Shown in pieces: positions 62,624 to 64,000 of a stretch of 64,000 nucleotides of DNA; the stretch's first letter is position 1, and each line of letters starts with the position of its first letter. A program made the position numbers and the translations under genes. This DNA comes from Gammaproteobacteria bacterium. GTDB lineage: Bacteria; Pseudomonadota; Gammaproteobacteria; Steroidobacterales; Woeseiaceae. The notes under the pieces are model-generated. The model did no database searches. It had not been told where the DNA came from and saw only the letters and a list, made by a program, of their open reading frames with translations. The stretch is taken from the NCBI GenBank assembly GCA_013151645.1, contig JAADHU010000016.1:59329-123328 (forward strand). The letters are read 5' to 3'.

Positions 62624-63085
62624 ATGCAGTTAAGAACAGCAGGGGCACTTATTGGCATCGTGGCGACGCTTGGGTTGTCGGTTCAGGTCGCCGCAGAGAC
62701 TTCAGCGGAAGACGCAAAAAAATATCGCTTATCGATCATGACCTCTCTAAAAGGGCATATCAGTGCGGCATCAATGACCGTTCGTGGCCTGGTTGACAAC
62801 AATGGGCAACTCGTGGGTCATGCAGCGGGCCTCGTCAGCAGTGCTGCGGAATTGAATAGCATTTTCCAGGAAGGATCAGCGGTCGACGACTCAGAGGCAT
62901 TGCCAGCGATTTGGGAGCAGCCGGACAAATTCGCAGCTGCGGTCAAGAAAAACCAGGACGCAACCGTTGCGTTTCAGAAAGCAGTCGCCGGTGGCGATAG
63001 CGACGCAATCGGTGCGGCATTCCGCAACATGGGTAAGTCCTGTGGTGGTTGCCATGACGATTTCCGCCTGGAAGACGATGACTAG
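62624..63085 (+). CDS. Cytochrome c' (class II cytochrome c)
   Basis: This 153-residue periplasmic protein has a signal peptide ending VQVAAETS at about 25. The helical mature part carries its haem site at the very C-terminus: MGKSCGGCHDDFRL, typical of cytochrome c' (CxxCHxxFR-like). The N-terminal Leu/Met region that blocks the distal haem face is not well resolved. Such proteins bind NO or CO or act as electron carriers. ATG 62624 has GGAG upstream. A perfect terminator hairpin begins 13 nt after its stop, inside the next gene. Confidence 0.9.
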   Translation: MQLRTAGALIGIVATLGLSVQVAAETSAEDAKKYRLSIMTSLKGHISAASMTVRGLVDNNGQLVGHAAGLVSSAAELNSIFQEGSAVDDSEALPAIWEQPDKFAAAVKKNQDATVAFQKAVAGGDSDAIGAAFRNMGKSCGGCHDDFRLEDDD

Positions 63086-63086
63086 T

Positions 63087-63941
63087 ATGAGTATCAGGGC
63101 GGCCGCATGTGCGGCCGCCTTTTTTTATGCCGGATCAATTGTGGCAGCAGAAGAGCCTCTCGTCGTGAGGGGTGAGTATCTGGCGCACGCAGGTGGCTGC
63201 GTTACGTGCCATACAGCAGACGAGGAAGACGCGACACCGCTGGCCGGCGGGCGAGCACTCGAATCTCCGTTCGGTACTTTTTATTCACCGAATATCACGC
63301 CTGACGTCAAGACCGGGATTGGTGCATGGTCCGACGAGGATTTCTCCAATGCCCTTTGGGAGGGTGTCAATCCGGACGGGGATCATTATTTTCCGGCCTT
63401 TCCCTTCACTTCATATACGGGCATTTCCCGGGACGACGTACTGGCAATCAAGGCCTATCTGTTCAGCCTTGAGCCTGTTAGAAAACCGCGCCTCGAACAT
63501 GACCTGCCGTTCTACATGTCCACTCGACTTGCGGCGGGTGTCTGGAAGTTTCGCTATTTCGACGCGGGTCGATTCGAAGCTGACAAAGCGCAAAGCGAGC
63601 AATGGAATCGCGGCGCCTACCTGGTACGCCACCTCGGTCATTGCGGTGAATGTCATACGCCCAGAGGCTGGCTTGGTGTTCGCCTGGACGACGAAGAGTT
63701 GGCGGGCAATCCGGAATTTTCCGCCGACGAATCCGTGCCCAATATTACGCCGGACCGAAAGCATGGAATCGGTCGCTGGTCACTGAACGATATCGAATAT
63801 TTCCTGGATATCGGTATGTTGCCCGACGGCGATTTCACCGGCGGTGAGATGGGTGCCGTGGTTGAAGACAGTACCAGTCGCCTGACTCGTGAGGATCGCC
63901 TCGCGATTGCGACCTATATCAAATCTTTGCCGCCGCGCTAG
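63087..63941 (+). CDS. Dihaem cytochrome c (gluconate/alcohol-dehydrogenase-type subunit)
   Basis: These 284 residues have a signal peptide (SIRAAACAAAFFYAGSIVA). Two class I haem domains follow: AGGCVTCHTADE (about 35) and LGHCGECHTPRG (about 190), each with a downstream Met or Thr-Pro-Asn strand (SPNITPD, VPNITPD). The paired NITPDxxxGIGxWS blocks are typical of membrane-bound dehydrogenase cytochrome subunits. The start may be ATG 63087 or ATG 63078, which overlaps the preceding stop by 8 nt. The terminator hairpin at 63098-63126 lies in its signal-peptide codons, so expression probably depends on translation coupled to the cytochrome c' gene. Confidence 0.88.
   Translation: MSIRAAACAAAFFYAGSIVAAEEPLVVRGEYLAHAGGCVTCHTADEEDATPLAGGRALESPFGTFYSPNITPDVKTGIGAWSDEDFSNALWEGVNPDGDHYFPAFPFTSYTGISRDDVLAIKAYLFSLEPVRKPRLEHDLPFYMSTRLAAGVWKFRYFDAGRFEADKAQSEQWNRGAYLVRHLGHCGECHTPRGWLGVRLDDEELAGNPEFSADESVPNITPDRKHGIGRWSLNDIEYFLDIGMLPDGDFTGGEMGAVVEDSTSRLTREDRLAIATYIKSLPPR
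63098..63126 (+). terminator. Intrinsic terminator inside the signal-peptide codons
   Basis: A perfect 9-bp GC-only stem pairs GGCGGCCGC (63098-63106) with GCGGCCGCC (63111-63119) around loop ATGT, followed by T7 (63120-63126). It lies 13 nt after the cytochrome c' stop and 11 nt after the next gene's ATG. Confidence 0.85.
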
Positions 63942-63956
63942 TTCGTGCACCGATCC

Positions 63957-64000
63957 GGTCGCGCCTCAGGAGACGCTCCTACAGAAGTGCCAGTAGATTA
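63957..64000. repeat. REP-pair element, cut by the window end
   Basis: The left arm (63957-63983) matches the reverse of the 59756-59782 arm at 26 of 27 positions. The spacer AAGTGCCAGTAGATTA resembles that of the copy at 14125-14143. The second arm presumably lies beyond 64000. Confidence 0.8.

Noticed and set aside
1..64000. CRISPR arrays, tRNA or rRNA genes, insertion sequences, prophage genes
   Set aside because: None seen: no regularly spaced direct repeats, no cloverleaf-like segments in the gaps, no transposase, integrase or phage structural motifs among the coding frames.

Overview
The window is bacterial chromosome from a Gram-negative organism. It carries outer-membrane TonB receptors, a YaiO-type beta-barrel, Tat and lipoprotein export signals, PQQ dehydrogenase and c-type cytochromes. 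Overall composition is moderately GC-rich by eye, with an AT-richer stretch at about 36.7-41.8 kb. TtcA, pirin, the REP-like repeats and the mix of TonB receptors with catabolic dehydrogenases fit a free-living, probably marine or sediment gammaproteobacterium. That placement is an inference from gene content, not a phylogeny. No rRNA, tRNA, IS element, phage or CRISPR array was seen.

Layout. 1-2.7 kb (minus): response regulator, YaiO-like TPR/barrel protein and HEAT-repeat membrane protein in a tightly overlapping operon. 3.0-5.6 kb: a 7TM-sensing histidine kinase and a LuxR-type regulator that converge and share their last 6 nt. 5.7-11.2 kb: exported propeller protein, YceI lipoprotein, a DUF5610-like protein behind a near-consensus sigma-28 promoter, peptide deformylase and a small membrane protein. 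11.5-14.1 kb: a solute-binding protein followed by a three-gene cobalt-type nitrile hydratase/thiocyanate hydrolase-like enzyme whose beta chain is split in two. 14.2-29.2 kb: a large accessory catabolic region holding a TonB receptor, M28-like lipoprotein, PQQ alcohol dehydrogenase with haem, alkylsulfatase-like hydrolase, TPR protein, GST, LigB-type ring-cleavage dioxygenase, DUF6152 protein, cytochrome c and a Tat-exported ThDP enzyme. 29.4-33.2 kb: host-attachment-like protein, beta-CASP nuclease, LOG-family protein and TtcA. 33.4-41.8 kb: surface-glycan locus (RfbB, RfbA, sugar aminotransferase, two methyltransferases, a UPF0104-type membrane protein, two glycosyltransferases). 41.8-50.3 kb: Tat-linked LD-carboxypeptidase, pirin, azoreductase and divergent LysR regulator with a palindrome between them, DUF5916 protein, sulfotransferase and Tat-exported HisC-like aminotransferase. 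50.8-57.2 kb: very large TonB receptor with its own terminator, AlaX and DapF. 57.2-62.4 kb (minus): oxygenase, beta-keto acid cleavage enzyme, acetyltransferase, acetylpolyamine-type deacetylase and NhaC antiporter, which look like one amine or amino-acid catabolic unit. 62.6-63.9 kb: cytochrome c' and a dihaem cytochrome c.

The most unusual signals are as follows. (1) The split-beta, leaderless-looking nitrile hydratase/thiocyanate hydrolase-like operon. (2) A textbook intrinsic terminator lying inside the signal-peptide codons of the dihaem cytochrome gene at 63098-63126. (3) A small family of REP-pair (REPIN-like) elements, one of which supplies the ribosome binding site of the deacetylase gene. 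(4) A Tat-exported thiamine-diphosphate enzyme packed against a cytochrome c. (5) A sigma-28 promoter in front of the DUF5610-like gene. All functional statements rest on motifs read by eye; no searches were run.
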